The position numbers and the translations under genes are program-made. Below are positions 36,613 through 44,681 of a stretch of DNA of 64,000 nt, piece after piece (the stretch's first letter is position 1; each line of letters starts with the position of its first letter). This DNA is from Falsiroseomonas sp051433195. Its GTDB lineage: Bacteria; Pseudomonadota; Alphaproteobacteria; Acetobacterales; Acetobacteraceae. The stretch covers positions 1 to 64,000 of the forward strand of contig NZ_JBHMFT010000012.1 in assembly GCF_051433195.1 (NCBI RefSeq), given 5' to 3'. Under the pieces are notes generated by a model that saw only the letters and a program-made list of their open reading frames with translations, was not told the origin of the DNA and did not search any database.

Positions 36613-37121
36613 CCTTCGGCGTGATCGCGATCTGGGTGGTGGCGCTGGGCGCGCTGGCGATGTGCCTGCGGCGCAGCCCGTCCGTCGCACGCCGCGCGGT
36701 GCAGGATGCCACCGGCGGGCTCGGGCGCGTGCTGCCGGTGATGCTGATGGCGCTGCCCATGGCGGCCTTCGTGGCGGAGTTGATCCCGGCGGGCTGGGCG
36801 GAAACCTGGCTCGGGCCGGAGAGCGGCGTCGGCGGCATCGTGCTGGCCTCGCTGGCGGGCGGGCTGATGCCGGGCGGGCCGTTCGTGGCGTTTCCGCTGG
36901 TGCTGGGGTTCCTGAAGGCCGGCGCCGGGCCGTCGCAGATGGTGGCGCTGATTTCCGGCTGGGCGATCCTCGGCCTGCACCGGACCCTGGCGTGGGAATT
37001 GCCGATCCTCGGCGGGCGCTTCATCCTGCTGCGGCTGGCGGCGAGCTTCAGCCTGCCGCTGCTGGCGGGGCTGGCGGCGGAGGCGATGCTGCCGCTGTTC
37101 CCCGGCGTCGCCGCGCGGTGA
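36609..37121 (+). CDS. Half-size permease (ArsP/DUF318-like), second copy
   Basis: A 170-residue membrane protein homologous to the preceding gene: GVGGIVLASLAGGLMPGGPFVAFPLVLGFLKAGAG aligns with its core, including the MPGGP loop. The shared WELPIL segment recurs in both. Starts within the end of its partner (ATGA). It lies 42 bases before the RibD-like gene on the same strand, so the pair may serve the pathway that follows. Confidence 0.7.
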   Translation: MTFGVIAIWVVALGALAMCLRRSPSVARRAVQDATGGLGRVLPVMLMALPMAAFVAELIPAGWAETWLGPESGVGGIVLASLAGGLMPGGPFVAFPLVLGFLKAGAGPSQMVALISGWAILGLHRTLAWELPILGGRFILLRLAASFSLPLLAGLAAEAMLPLFPGVAAR

Positions 37122-37163
37122 GATTGCCGTAATCCTGCCGTTGCGGCATGGGATGCCCCGCGC

Positions 37164-37928
37164 ATGCCTGATGATTCCGCCCTTGCCGACGCCGAATGGA
37201 CCGCGCTGCTGGAGGCGCGGCACCGTGGCGTGCCCGGTGCCGGGCCGTTGGCCGCGTTGTTCGCGCCGTTGCTGGTGCCGGCCGCGGCGGCGGATGGCTG
37301 CGTGGTGATCGGCCGGCTGGCGCAGACGCTGGATGGGCGCATCGCCTGCGCCAACGGCGCCTCGCAATGGATCGGCGGGCGCGGCGATATCCTGCACACG
37401 CACCGGCTGCGGGCGCTGTGCGACGTGGTGCTGGTAGGCGCCGGCACCGTGCACCATGACGACCCGCGGCTGACGACGCGGGAGGTGGCGGGGCCGAACC
37501 CGGTGCGCGTGGTGCTGGACCCGCAGCGCCGCCTGCCGGTGACGCACAAGGTGTTTTCGGACGGTGCGGCGCCGACGCTGCTGGTGACCTCCCTGCCCGG
37601 CGCCGCGCGCCATGGCCAGGCGGAGGTGGTGGTGCAGCCGGATTTGCCGGGGCTGCTGCGCGACCTTGCCGCACGCGGACTCGGAAAGATCTTCGTGGAG
37701 GGTGGCGGGCGCACCGTCTCGGCCTTCCTCGCCGCCGGCTGCCTGGACCGGCTGCACCTGACGGTGGCGCCGGTGATCCTGGGCTCCGGCATTCCCGCCT
37801 TCACCCTGCCCGAGGCCGCCTGCATCGGCGACGGGCTGCGCTTCCGCTGGACACCGCATGTGATCGGGGACGACATGCTGTTCGACATCGCGCTGGATCG
37901 CGTCAAGCCGGGGAACCAGGTGGCATGA
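37164..37928 (+). CDS. RibD-type reductase (DHFR-like fold)
   Basis: A 254-residue protein of the RibD C-terminal reductase family, which reduces ribosylamino-pyrimidines in riboflavin synthesis. It shows RLAQTLDGRIACANGASQWI, a GDILHTHRLRALCDVVLVGAGTV block, NPVRVVLDPQRRLP and FVEGGGRTVSAFLAAGCLDRL for NADPH and substrate binding. There is no deaminase domain, and no other rib genes lie nearby, so it probably acts on a related pyrimidine or pterin rather than in vitamin B2 synthesis (inference). Overlaps the next gene by 4 bases. Confidence 0.85.
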   Translation: MPDDSALADAEWTALLEARHRGVPGAGPLAALFAPLLVPAAAADGCVVIGRLAQTLDGRIACANGASQWIGGRGDILHTHRLRALCDVVLVGAGTVHHDDPRLTTREVAGPNPVRVVLDPQRRLPVTHKVFSDGAAPTLLVTSLPGAARHGQAEVVVQPDLPGLLRDLAARGLGKIFVEGGGRTVSAFLAAGCLDRLHLTVAPVILGSGIPAFTLPEAACIGDGLRFRWTPHVIGDDMLFDIALDRVKPGNQVA

Positions 37929-38902
37929 AGGCCCAGGCATTGTGGATCACCGGCCCGTTCCAGGCCGAGCTGCGCGAGCACGAGCTGGAGATTCCCGGCC
38001 CCGACCAGGCGCTGGTGGTCACCGCGGCCAGCGGCATCTCGCGCGGGACGGAACGGCTGGTGTTCGCTGGGCGCGTGCCGGAAAGCCAGTGGCCTGCGAT
38101 GCGGGCGCCGCTGCAATACGGCGAGTTTCCGGCGCCGGTGTCCTACGGCTATGCCGCGGTCGGCATGGTGAAGGCGGGGCCGGCGCATCTGCATGGACGG
38201 CGCGTATTCTGCCTGCACCCGCACCACGATGCCTTCGTCGCACCGGCGGCCATGTGCGTCCCCGTGCCGGATGCGGTGCCGGACCGGCGCGCGGTGCTGG
38301 CCGCCAACATGGAAACCGCGGTGAACATCCTGTGGGATGCGCGGCCGCTGGTGGGCGAACGCGTGCTGGTGGTGGGCGCCGGCGTGGTGGGGCTTCTGGT
38401 GACCTACCTGCTCGGCCGGATGCCGGGGCTCGACCTGCATGTCTGCGATCTCGATGCCTCCCGCCGCTCCATCGCCGAAAGCTTCGGCGCGGCGTTCTGC
38501 GCGCCCGAGAATGCACCGGCGGAGCGGGACCTGGTGATCCATGCCTCGGCGAGCGCCGACGGCCTGCGCCTGGCGCTGTCGCGCTGCGGCTTCGAGGGGC
38601 GGGTGGTCGAGGCCTCCTGGTTCGGCGATCGCGGCGTGGAGTTGCCGCTGGGCGAGGCGTTCCATGCCAAGCGGCTGGTGCTGATCTCGACGCAGGTGGG
38701 CCATGTGGCACCGGCGATGCGCGGGCGGCGCACGCATGGCGAGCGCCTGGCGCTGGCGCTTTCGCTGCTGGCGGATGCGCGGCTGGATGCGCTGCTCGGG
38801 CCGGAGACCGCCTTCGCCGATCTGCCGCATGCACTCGGTGCCTTGCTGTCGCCACCATCGGGGGCACATCAGCCGCTCTGCCCCGTCGTCATCTATCCAT
38901 AG
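37925..38902 (+). CDS. BchC-like medium-chain dehydrogenase
   Basis: A 325-residue MDR-superfamily oxidoreductase. The N-terminal SGISRGTERLVFAGRVPESQW resembles BchC, the bacteriochlorophyllide dehydrogenase family, and VLVVGAGVVGLLVTYLLG is the dinucleotide-binding motif. The usual catalytic and structural zinc Cys residues are not evident. No bacteriochlorophyll genes are present in the window, so its substrate is probably different; position between RibD-like and PTPS-like genes suggests a reduction or oxidation in the same pathway. Confidence 0.8.
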   Translation: MKAQALWITGPFQAELREHELEIPGPDQALVVTAASGISRGTERLVFAGRVPESQWPAMRAPLQYGEFPAPVSYGYAAVGMVKAGPAHLHGRRVFCLHPHHDAFVAPAAMCVPVPDAVPDRRAVLAANMETAVNILWDARPLVGERVLVVGAGVVGLLVTYLLGRMPGLDLHVCDLDASRRSIAESFGAAFCAPENAPAERDLVIHASASADGLRLALSRCGFEGRVVEASWFGDRGVELPLGEAFHAKRLVLISTQVGHVAPAMRGRRTHGERLALALSLLADARLDALLGPETAFADLPHALGALLSPPSGAHQPLCPVVIYP

Positions 38903-38915
38903 AGTGAGTCACCGC

Positions 38916-39314
38916 ATGTTCAGCCTTACGGTCGTCGACCACATCATGATCGCGCATTCCTTCCGCGGGGAGGCCTTCGGCCCGGCGCAGCGCCTGCATG
39001 GCGCGACCTTCGTGGTGGAAGCCGAATTCCGCGCGCCGAAGCTGGATGACCTGCACCTGCTGGTCGATATCGGCCTTGCCAAGGATCATCTGCGCGCCAT
39101 CCTGGCGCCGATGGACTACCGCAACCTGGATGCCGAGCCGGTCTTCGCCGGCAAGAACACCACCACCGAATATTTGTGCCTGCACATCCACGGCCTGCTG
39201 GCCGAGGCCTGCCGCACCGGCGTGCTGGGCGATGGCGGCAAGGCGGTCACCGGGTTGAAGATCCTGCTGCGCGAAAGCCACGTCGCCTGGGCAGCGTTCG
39301 AAGGACCGGTCTGA
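38916..39314 (+). CDS. Divergent 6-pyruvoyl-tetrahydropterin synthase / QueD-fold protein
   Basis: A 132-residue T-fold protein of the PTPS/QueD family, recognised by the MIAHSF start, LHGATFVVEAEF, VDIGLAKDHLRAIL, NTTTEYLCLHI and the final RESHVAWA helix. Canonical members bind zinc with three His (one plus HxH) and use a Cys. Here His14 and His28 are kept, but the HGH motif reads HGA (Ala30) and the nucleophile position before it has no Cys. Glu120 is kept. The reaction is therefore probably not standard PTPS or QueD chemistry. Confidence 0.82.
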   Translation: MFSLTVVDHIMIAHSFRGEAFGPAQRLHGATFVVEAEFRAPKLDDLHLLVDIGLAKDHLRAILAPMDYRNLDAEPVFAGKNTTTEYLCLHIHGLLAEACRTGVLGDGGKAVTGLKILLRESHVAWAAFEGPV

Positions 39315-39316
39315 CC

Positions 39317-40360
39317 TTGCTGATCCATTTTCTCGTCCCGGCGCCGTTCGAGGCGATCTCGGGTGGCTATGGCTATGACCGGCGCCTCGTCGCCGGCTGG
39401 CGCGGCCTGGGGCATGAGGTGCGCGTGGTCGAACTGGCCGGCGCGCATCCGCTGCCGGACGAGGCGGCGCTGGCCGCCGCGCGCGATGCGCTGGATGCGG
39501 TGCCCGCGGAAGCGCGCGTCGTCATCGACGGTCTTGGCCTGCCCGCCTTCGCGCCGCTGATCGATGTTCTGGAGCGGCGCCGTGCCGTCGGGCTGATCCA
39601 TCACCCGACGGCGCTGGAACATGGCAATCCGGGGCCGGTGCGGGATGCGCTGCGCGAGGCCGAGCAGGCGATGTTCCCGCGCCTCGCCCGGCTGGTCGCG
39701 ACCAGCAACCTGACGGCGCGGCGGCTGGAGCCGGAATTCGGCGTGGACCCCCCGCGCGTCGGCGTGGTGGAGCCCGGTACCGACGCGGCGCCACGCAGCG
39801 CCGGGTCCGGCGGGCCAGGCTGCGCCATCCTCGCCATCGGCACGCTGGTGCCGCGCAAGGGCCATGACGTGCTGCTGCGCGCACTGGGCCTGCTTCCGGA
39901 TTTGGACTGGACGCTGACCATCGTCGGCCCGCCGCGCGACAAGGTGCATGCCGATGGGCTGCTGGCGCTGGTCGAGGAATTGAAGCTGACATCTCGGGTA
40001 GCCTTCGCGGGCGAGGTGACCGGGGAGGCGCTGGACGCGCTGTGGGCGGGCGCCGACCTGTTCGCGCTGGCGACGCATTGGGAAGGCTACGGCATGGCGG
40101 CGGCGGAGGCGCTGGCGCGCGGGGTGCCGGTCGCCATCACCGCCGGCGGCGCGATCGCGGAGGTGGTGCCGATGGAGGCGGGGGTCGTCTCGCCGCCGGC
40201 GGATCACGTGTCCCTGTCCCGCGCCATGCGCCGCGCCATCTTCGACACGGACCTGCGCGCGGAGATGGCGGAAGCCGCCTGGGCAGCCGGCCAGAAACTG
40301 CCGCGCTGGGATGATCGCGCGGCGGCGTTCCTGGCCGAACTCGAAAAGGCCACGGGCTGA
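39317..40360 (+). CDS. GT4 family glycosyltransferase
   Basis: A 347-residue GT-B glycosyltransferase: N-terminal GGYGYDRRLVAGWRGLGHEV, the RKGHDVLLRAL donor-domain start, and the C-terminal HWEGYGMAAAEALARGVPV (E-x7-E type motif). Cytosolic, no membrane helix. The only good start is TTG at 39317, two bases after the PTPS-like stop, with AAGGA 11 bases upstream. Coupling to a PTPS-fold gene suggests a small-molecule acceptor rather than a polysaccharide (inference). Confidence 0.88.
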   Translation: MLIHFLVPAPFEAISGGYGYDRRLVAGWRGLGHEVRVVELAGAHPLPDEAALAAARDALDAVPAEARVVIDGLGLPAFAPLIDVLERRRAVGLIHHPTALEHGNPGPVRDALREAEQAMFPRLARLVATSNLTARRLEPEFGVDPPRVGVVEPGTDAAPRSAGSGGPGCAILAIGTLVPRKGHDVLLRALGLLPDLDWTLTIVGPPRDKVHADGLLALVEELKLTSRVAFAGEVTGEALDALWAGADLFALATHWEGYGMAAAEALARGVPVAITAGGAIAEVVPMEAGVVSPPADHVSLSRAMRRAIFDTDLRAEMAEAAWAAGQKLPRWDDRAAAFLAELEKATG

Positions 40361-40362
40361 GC

Positions 40363-41238
40363 ATGGCTGAGAGCTTCGACGGGGATTGGCTGGAACTGCG
40401 CGAGCCGCATGACGCGGCCGCGCGCAACCTGGGGCTGGCACAGGCGCTGGCGGCGGTGCTGCCGGCGCGGCCGCGCATCATGGACCTCGGCGCAGGCACC
40501 GGGGCCTTGCTGCGCTGGCTGGCGCCGGTGATCGGGCGGGCGCAGGCCTGGACGCTGGTGGATGCGGATGGCGGGCTGCTCAGCCGCGCCTTCGCCACCA
40601 CCGCGGACCATGCGGAGGACCAGGGCTGGCCCGCCACCTTCGCCTCCCGCAAGACGCTGCTGGTACATGCGCCGGGCGGCGCCTGGCGGGTGGAGGGGCT
40701 GATCGCGGATCTGCGCGATGCGCCGGCCGGGCTGCCGCTGCACCAGGTGGATGCGGTGGTGAACACGGCCTTGTGCGACCTGGTGTCCGAGGATTGGATG
40801 GCCCGGATCGCCGCAGGCTGCGCCGCGCACCGCCTGCCCTTCTACGCCGCGCTGAACGTCACGGGGCGGGAGCGCTTCGACCCGCCGCATCCCGCCGATG
40901 CGCTGGTCAATCGCGGCTTCGCGCGCGACCAGCAGCGCGACAAGGGGTTCGGCGGCATCGCGCTCGGCGCACGGGCGCCCGCTGTCATCGCGGCGGCCTT
41001 CGCGGCGCACGGATACTCCGTGCAGCGCGCGCCGAGCGACTGGCGCATTCCGCGGCGCGCGCCGGAGATGGCGGCGGCGGTGGCCAGCGGCCACGCGCAG
41101 GCGGCGATGAGCCGGGAGCGGCGGGAACGGTTGAAGCTGCTGGACTGGGCGGTGGACCGGCGGGCGCAGGCGGGGCTACAGCGGCTGGCGGTGCGGATCG
41201 GCCACGCCGACGTGCTGTGCCTGCCGCCGCCGAAGTAA
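40363..41238 (+). CDS. Class I SAM-dependent methyltransferase
   Basis: A 291-residue methyltransferase with motif I IMDLGAGTGALLRWL, an acidic residue after strand 2 (TLVDADGGLL), and AVVNTALCDLVSEDW after motif III. Starts two bases after the GT4 stop. The acceptor is unknown; in context it probably methylates the product of the preceding enzymes. Confidence 0.85.
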   Translation: MAESFDGDWLELREPHDAAARNLGLAQALAAVLPARPRIMDLGAGTGALLRWLAPVIGRAQAWTLVDADGGLLSRAFATTADHAEDQGWPATFASRKTLLVHAPGGAWRVEGLIADLRDAPAGLPLHQVDAVVNTALCDLVSEDWMARIAAGCAAHRLPFYAALNVTGRERFDPPHPADALVNRGFARDQQRDKGFGGIALGARAPAVIAAAFAAHGYSVQRAPSDWRIPRRAPEMAAAVASGHAQAAMSRERRERLKLLDWAVDRRAQAGLQRLAVRIGHADVLCLPPPK

Positions 41239-41257
41239 TCGCCTGGGGAGTGAAACC

Positions 41258-42517
41258 ATGAGCCTTCTGCTCGGCTGCATCGCCGATGACTTCACCGGCG
41301 CGACCGACCTCGCCTCCATGCTGGTCAAGCACGGCATGACCACGGTGCAGGTCATCGGCGTCCCAGATGGCGCCCTGCCGGAGGCCGATGCGGTGGTGAT
41401 CGCGCTGAAGTCGCGCACCATCCCGGCGGGGGATGCGGTGGCGCAGAGCCTGGCGGCGGCGGAAGCGCTGCTGGCGGCCGGCGCGACGCAGCTGCTGTTC
41501 AAATACTGCTCCACCTTCGACAGCACGGATGAGGGCAATATCGGCCCGGTCGCCGATGCGCTGCTGAAGCGGCTGGGCGCCGGCTTTGCGCTGGCCTGCC
41601 CGGCCTTTCCGGCGAATGGCCGCAGCATCTACCAGGGGCATCTGTTCGCCGGCAGCCATCTGCTGAGCGAGAGCGGGATGGAGAACCATCCGCTGACGCC
41701 GATGCGCGACCCGAACCTGGTGCGCGTGCTGGGGCGGCAGACGGAAGGCTCGGTGGGGCTGGTGCCCTTCGCGGTGGTCGAGCGTGGTGCCGGTGCGATC
41801 CGCGATGCGATGACGCGGCTGGCGGAGGGCGGCCGGCGCTACGGCATCATTGATGCGGTGACCGACGCGCATCTGCTGGCGATCGGCGAGGCGGCGGCGA
41901 AGCATCCGCTGATCACCGGCGGGTCCGGCATCGCCATGGGGCTGCCGGCGAATTTCCGCGCCGCCGGGCTGCTGCCGGAGCGGCCGGATGCGGCATCCCT
42001 GCCGGCGCCGCAGGGCATGTGCGCGGTGGTGGCGGGCAGTTGTTCGCGCGCGACGCTCGGACAGATCGGCTTCGCGCGGGACCACGTGCCGGTGCTGGAG
42101 CTGGATGCGCTGGCGCTGCCGGATGCCGCGGCGCTGGCGGCGCAGGCGCTGGAATGGGTGCAGGGGAAGCTCTCGGCCGACCGGCCCGTGGTGATCGCGG
42201 CGAGCGCGCCGCCGGACAAGGTCGCGGCGTTGCAGGCGAAGCTGGGCCGCGACGCGGCGGGCGTGCTGGTGGAGGATGCGATGGCGGCGGTCGCGGCCGG
42301 GCTGGTGGCGCGCGGCGTCGGCCGGCTGGTGGTGGCGGGCGGCGAGACCTCCGGCGCCGTGGTCTCCCGGCTCGGCGTGCAGCAGCTGCGCATCGGCGCG
42401 GAGATCGACCCGGGCGTGCCGTGGACCTTCGCGGCGCCGACCGGCATCCACCTGGCGCTGAAGTCCGGCAATTTCGGCGGCCGCGACTTCTTCCTGAAGG
42501 CCTTCGAGCATGCGTGA
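41258..42517 (+). CDS. otnK: 3-oxo-tetronate kinase
   Basis: Phosphorylates the 4-OH of 3-oxo-tetronates in catabolism of L-threonate, D-erythronate and related acids. The 419-residue protein is a four-carbon acid sugar kinase: N-domain GCIADDFTGATDLASMLV and KYCSTFDSTDEGNIGP, C-domain VAGSCSRATLGQI, VAGGETSGAVVSRLGV and ALKSGNFGGRDFF. GGGGAG lies upstream. Overlaps otnC by 8 bases. Confidence 0.95.
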   Translation: MSLLLGCIADDFTGATDLASMLVKHGMTTVQVIGVPDGALPEADAVVIALKSRTIPAGDAVAQSLAAAEALLAAGATQLLFKYCSTFDSTDEGNIGPVADALLKRLGAGFALACPAFPANGRSIYQGHLFAGSHLLSESGMENHPLTPMRDPNLVRVLGRQTEGSVGLVPFAVVERGAGAIRDAMTRLAEGGRRYGIIDAVTDAHLLAIGEAAAKHPLITGGSGIAMGLPANFRAAGLLPERPDAASLPAPQGMCAVVAGSCSRATLGQIGFARDHVPVLELDALALPDAAALAAQALEWVQGKLSADRPVVIAASAPPDKVAALQAKLGRDAAGVLVEDAMAAVAAGLVARGVGRLVVAGGETSGAVVSRLGVQQLRIGAEIDPGVPWTFAAPTGIHLALKSGNFGGRDFFLKAFEHA

Positions 42518-43145
42518 GATCCTGCTGCGGACGCAGCTTTGCGAACTCGCGAAAAGCCTGTTCGAGCGCGGCTACAGCGTCGGCACCGCCGGCAACATCA
42601 GCGTGCGGCTGCCCGATGGCTACCTGATGACGCCGACCAATTCCTGCCTCGGCCGGCTGGACCCGGAGCGGATCAGCAAGCTCGGCCCGGACTGGGCGCA
42701 TCTCTCGGGCGACAGGCCTTCCAAGGAGGTGTTCCTGCATCGGGCCGTGCTGGATGCGCGGCCGGAGGCGGGCGCCGTGGTGCACCTGCATTCGACGCAC
42801 GCCACCGCGATTTCGTGCCTGGCACCCGAGGGCGGCGATGCGGAAATCCCGCCGCTGACGCCCTATTTCGTCATGCGCATCGGCCGCCGCCTGCCCTGCG
42901 TGGCCTATTACCGCCCCGGCGATGCGGCGATGGAGCCTGCGGTGCATGCGGCGGCGCGCGAGTCGAAGGCGCTGCTGCTGGCCAACCACGGGCCGGTGGT
43001 GAGCGGTGCCAGCCTGGCCGAGGCGGTGCATGCGGCGGAGGAGCTGGAGGAGGCGGCGCGGCTGGCGCTGCTGCTGCGCGGCGTGCCGGGCGTGCGGGCG
43101 CTGAACGCGGCGCAGGTGGACGACCTGCTGGCGACCTTTGGCTAG
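42510..43145 (+). CDS. otnC: 3-oxo-tetronate 4-phosphate decarboxylase
   Basis: A 211-residue class II aldolase-family enzyme that decarboxylates the OtnK product to dihydroxyacetone phosphate. Metal ligands appear in HLHSTHATAIS and the later His in LLANHGPVV; GNISVRLPDGYLMTPTNSCLG is the phosphate-binding region. The usual partners otnI and a tetronate dehydrogenase are not in this window. Confidence 0.94.
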   Translation: MREILLRTQLCELAKSLFERGYSVGTAGNISVRLPDGYLMTPTNSCLGRLDPERISKLGPDWAHLSGDRPSKEVFLHRAVLDARPEAGAVVHLHSTHATAISCLAPEGGDAEIPPLTPYFVMRIGRRLPCVAYYRPGDAAMEPAVHAAARESKALLLANHGPVVSGASLAEAVHAAEELEEAARLALLLRGVPGVRALNAAQVDDLLATFG

Positions 43146-43616
43146 CTAGAGCGACGCGCCAGCATCCAGCCGGATGACGTAGCTGCGCCACTCGGCGCGG
43201 GTGGCGATGCGCTGGTACAGCGCGATGGCGGCGGCATCATCCTCCGGCACGATCCAGCGCAGGTGGCTCCAGCCGCGTGCACGGCCTTCCGCGACGGCGG
43301 CCTCGATCAGCGCGCGGGCGAGGCCCTGGCCGCGCGAGGCGGGGCGGACGAACAGGTCGTCCAGCATGCCGCAGCGCCGTGCGAAGACCACCTCCGGCAG
43401 GTCGAACAGGATGGCGAAGCCGAGCGGCGTGGCGGCTTCATCCTCGGCCAGCAGCACCTCGGCCGCCGGGTGCGTGGCCAGCAACGCCGCCTGCGCCTCC
43501 GGCGTCGCGATGGTGGCGCCCGCCAGCACGCCTCGCATCTCGGCGGCGTAAAGCGCCAGCAGCGGCGCCAGGCGGTGCCGGTCCTGCGGCGGCAGGAAGT
43601 GGATGCGGGTGCTCAT
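43146..43616 (-). CDS. GNAT family N-acetyltransferase
   Basis: A 156-residue acetyltransferase with the acetyl-CoA loop FVRPASRGQGLARALIEAAVAEGRARG (R/Q-x-x-G-x-G/A pattern) and a C-terminal AIALYQRIATRAEW motif. The substrate is unknown. Convergent with otnC, its stop lying immediately after the otnC stop. Confidence 0.85.
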   Translation of the reverse strand: MSTRIHFLPPQDRHRLAPLLALYAAEMRGVLAGATIATPEAQAALLATHPAAEVLLAEDEAATPLGFAILFDLPEVVFARRCGMLDDLFVRPASRGQGLARALIEAAVAEGRARGWSHLRWIVPEDDAAAIALYQRIATRAEWRSYVIRLDAGASL

Positions 43617-43636
43617 GCGGTCTGTACCTGGACATG

Positions 43637-43672
43637 AAAAAGGCGCCGCCCGCGGATGCGGACGGCGCCTTT
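43637..43672 (-). terminator. Rho-independent terminator of the H1-like gene
   Basis: AAAGGCGCCG / CGGCGCCTTT arms around a CG-rich loop, followed on the minus strand by a T run (TTTTT at 43641-43637). Lies 17 bases beyond the H1-like stop. Confidence 0.85.
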
Positions 43673-43689
43673 CGATGAACGCCAGAGCC

Positions 43690-44361
43690 TCAGGTGCTGG
43701 CTTCGGTCGCGGGCGCGGCCGGCGCTTCCGAGGCCGCAGCGGCGGCAGCGGCCTTGCGCGCGGCGCGGGTTGCCGCACCCTTGCGGGCGGCTTCCGAGCG
43801 TGCGGAGGACGCGGCCTTGGCGGCGGCGGTCGGCCGCGGTGCGGCGGCCTTGCGCGGCGCGGCCTTCTTCGCGGCGGTCGCCTTCTTCGGCGCGGCGGCC
43901 TTGCGGGTGGCCGGCTTCTTGGCGGCTGCGGCCTTGCGCGGAGCCGCCTTCTTCGCGGCGGCGGCCTTCTTCGGCGCGGCGGCCTTGCGGGCGGCCGGCT
44001 TCTTCGCGGCGGCAGCCTTGCGCGGCGCGGCCTTCTTCGGCGCGGCGGCCTTGCGGGCGGCCGGCTTCTTCGCGCTCGCGGCCTTCTTCGGCGCGGCCTT
44101 CTTCGCTGTCGTGGCCTTCTTCGGCGCCGCCTTCTTCGCCGTCACAGCCTTCTTTGGCGCAGCCTTCTTCGGCGCGGCCTTCTTCGCGGCGGGCTTGCGC
44201 GTCGTCGCGGCCTTGGCGGCGGGCTTGCGCGCGGCCGGCTTCTTGGCGGCGGGCTTCTTCGCGGCCGGCTTCTTCGCCGTCTTGCGCGCGGCGGCCATCG
44301 CCATCGGCTGGGCGCGCGGCGCGGCCTCGTCCGTCGCGATCGTGTCGTTGATGTCGGTCAT
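43690..44361 (-). CDS. Histone H1-like DNA-binding protein
   Basis: A 223-residue protein made almost entirely of Ala, Lys, Arg and Pro. After a short acidic N-terminus (residues 1-16) it consists of about 20 degenerate repeats of the type PAAKK, KAAPKK and RKAAA. It resembles the lysine-rich C-tail of eukaryotic H1 and bacterial H1-like proteins that bind and compact DNA without a folded domain. Own terminator downstream. A small coupled ORF precedes it by 5 bases. Repeats of this kind vary in number between strains. Confidence 0.88.
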   Translation of the reverse strand: MTDINDTIATDEAAPRAQPMAMAAARKTAKKPAAKKPAAKKPAARKPAAKAATTRKPAAKKAAPKKAAPKKAVTAKKAAPKKATTAKKAAPKKAASAKKPAARKAAAPKKAAPRKAAAAKKPAARKAAAPKKAAAAKKAAPRKAAAAKKPATRKAAAPKKATAAKKAAPRKAAAPRPTAAAKAASSARSEAARKGAATRAARKAAAAAAASEAPAAPATEAST

Positions 44362-44366
44362 GGTGG

Positions 44367-44681
44367 TCAGGGTCTCCGCTCGGTTCCGGTGATGGTGTCT
44401 CGTTGGTGCAGACGGGCCGCCCGGCTTGCGCCGCGCCGCACTTTAGAAGCCAGGTCGGAACGTCCGGTTTCCACGGAGGGCGCGATTCCCGTCTCGCGCC
44501 TTGCCGTCGCAGCCGCTGTCCGTCTCGCGCCGGCGCCGGTGGGACGCTGCTGCGACGTGATGTCGCGCGGCGTCCTCTCGGCCTCTCTCCCGCCGAGCCG
44601 GATTACCGTGATGGCATCCGGCGGCGGTGCGGAGAGGTTCGTGCGCTGCACGATGCCCTGCTCCACGAGCCTGCGGTCCAT
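44367..44681 (-). CDS. Possible small basic protein upstream of the H1-like gene
   Basis: A 104-residue Arg-rich frame (RRLVEQGIVQRTNLSAPP at the start, RTAAATARRETGIA later). The ATG at 44681 has a very good ribosome site (AGGAAGGA, 7 bases upstream), and the stop is 5 bases before the H1-like ATG, which suggests translational coupling. No family recognised; it could also be a leader ORF with a regulatory role only. Confidence 0.4.
   Translation of the reverse strand: MDRRLVEQGIVQRTNLSAPPPDAITVIRLGGREAERTPRDITSQQRPTGAGARRTAAATARRETGIAPSVETGRSDLASKVRRGASRAARLHQRDTITGTERRP

Noticed and set aside
37164..37928. Riboflavin biosynthesis locus
   Set aside because: The RibD-like gene lacks the deaminase domain and no ribA/B/E/H neighbours are present.
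35256..38869. Long minus-strand frames (up to 894 codons) opposite the flgJ-to-dehydrogenase region
   Set aside because: They span several unrelated plus-strand genes with good starts and overlaps, the hallmark of GC-driven shadow frames.
43690..44361. Possible CRISPR-like or satellite array because of regular short repeats
   Set aside because: Units are degenerate, coding and without uniform spacers; they encode PAAKK-type repeats of the H1-like protein.
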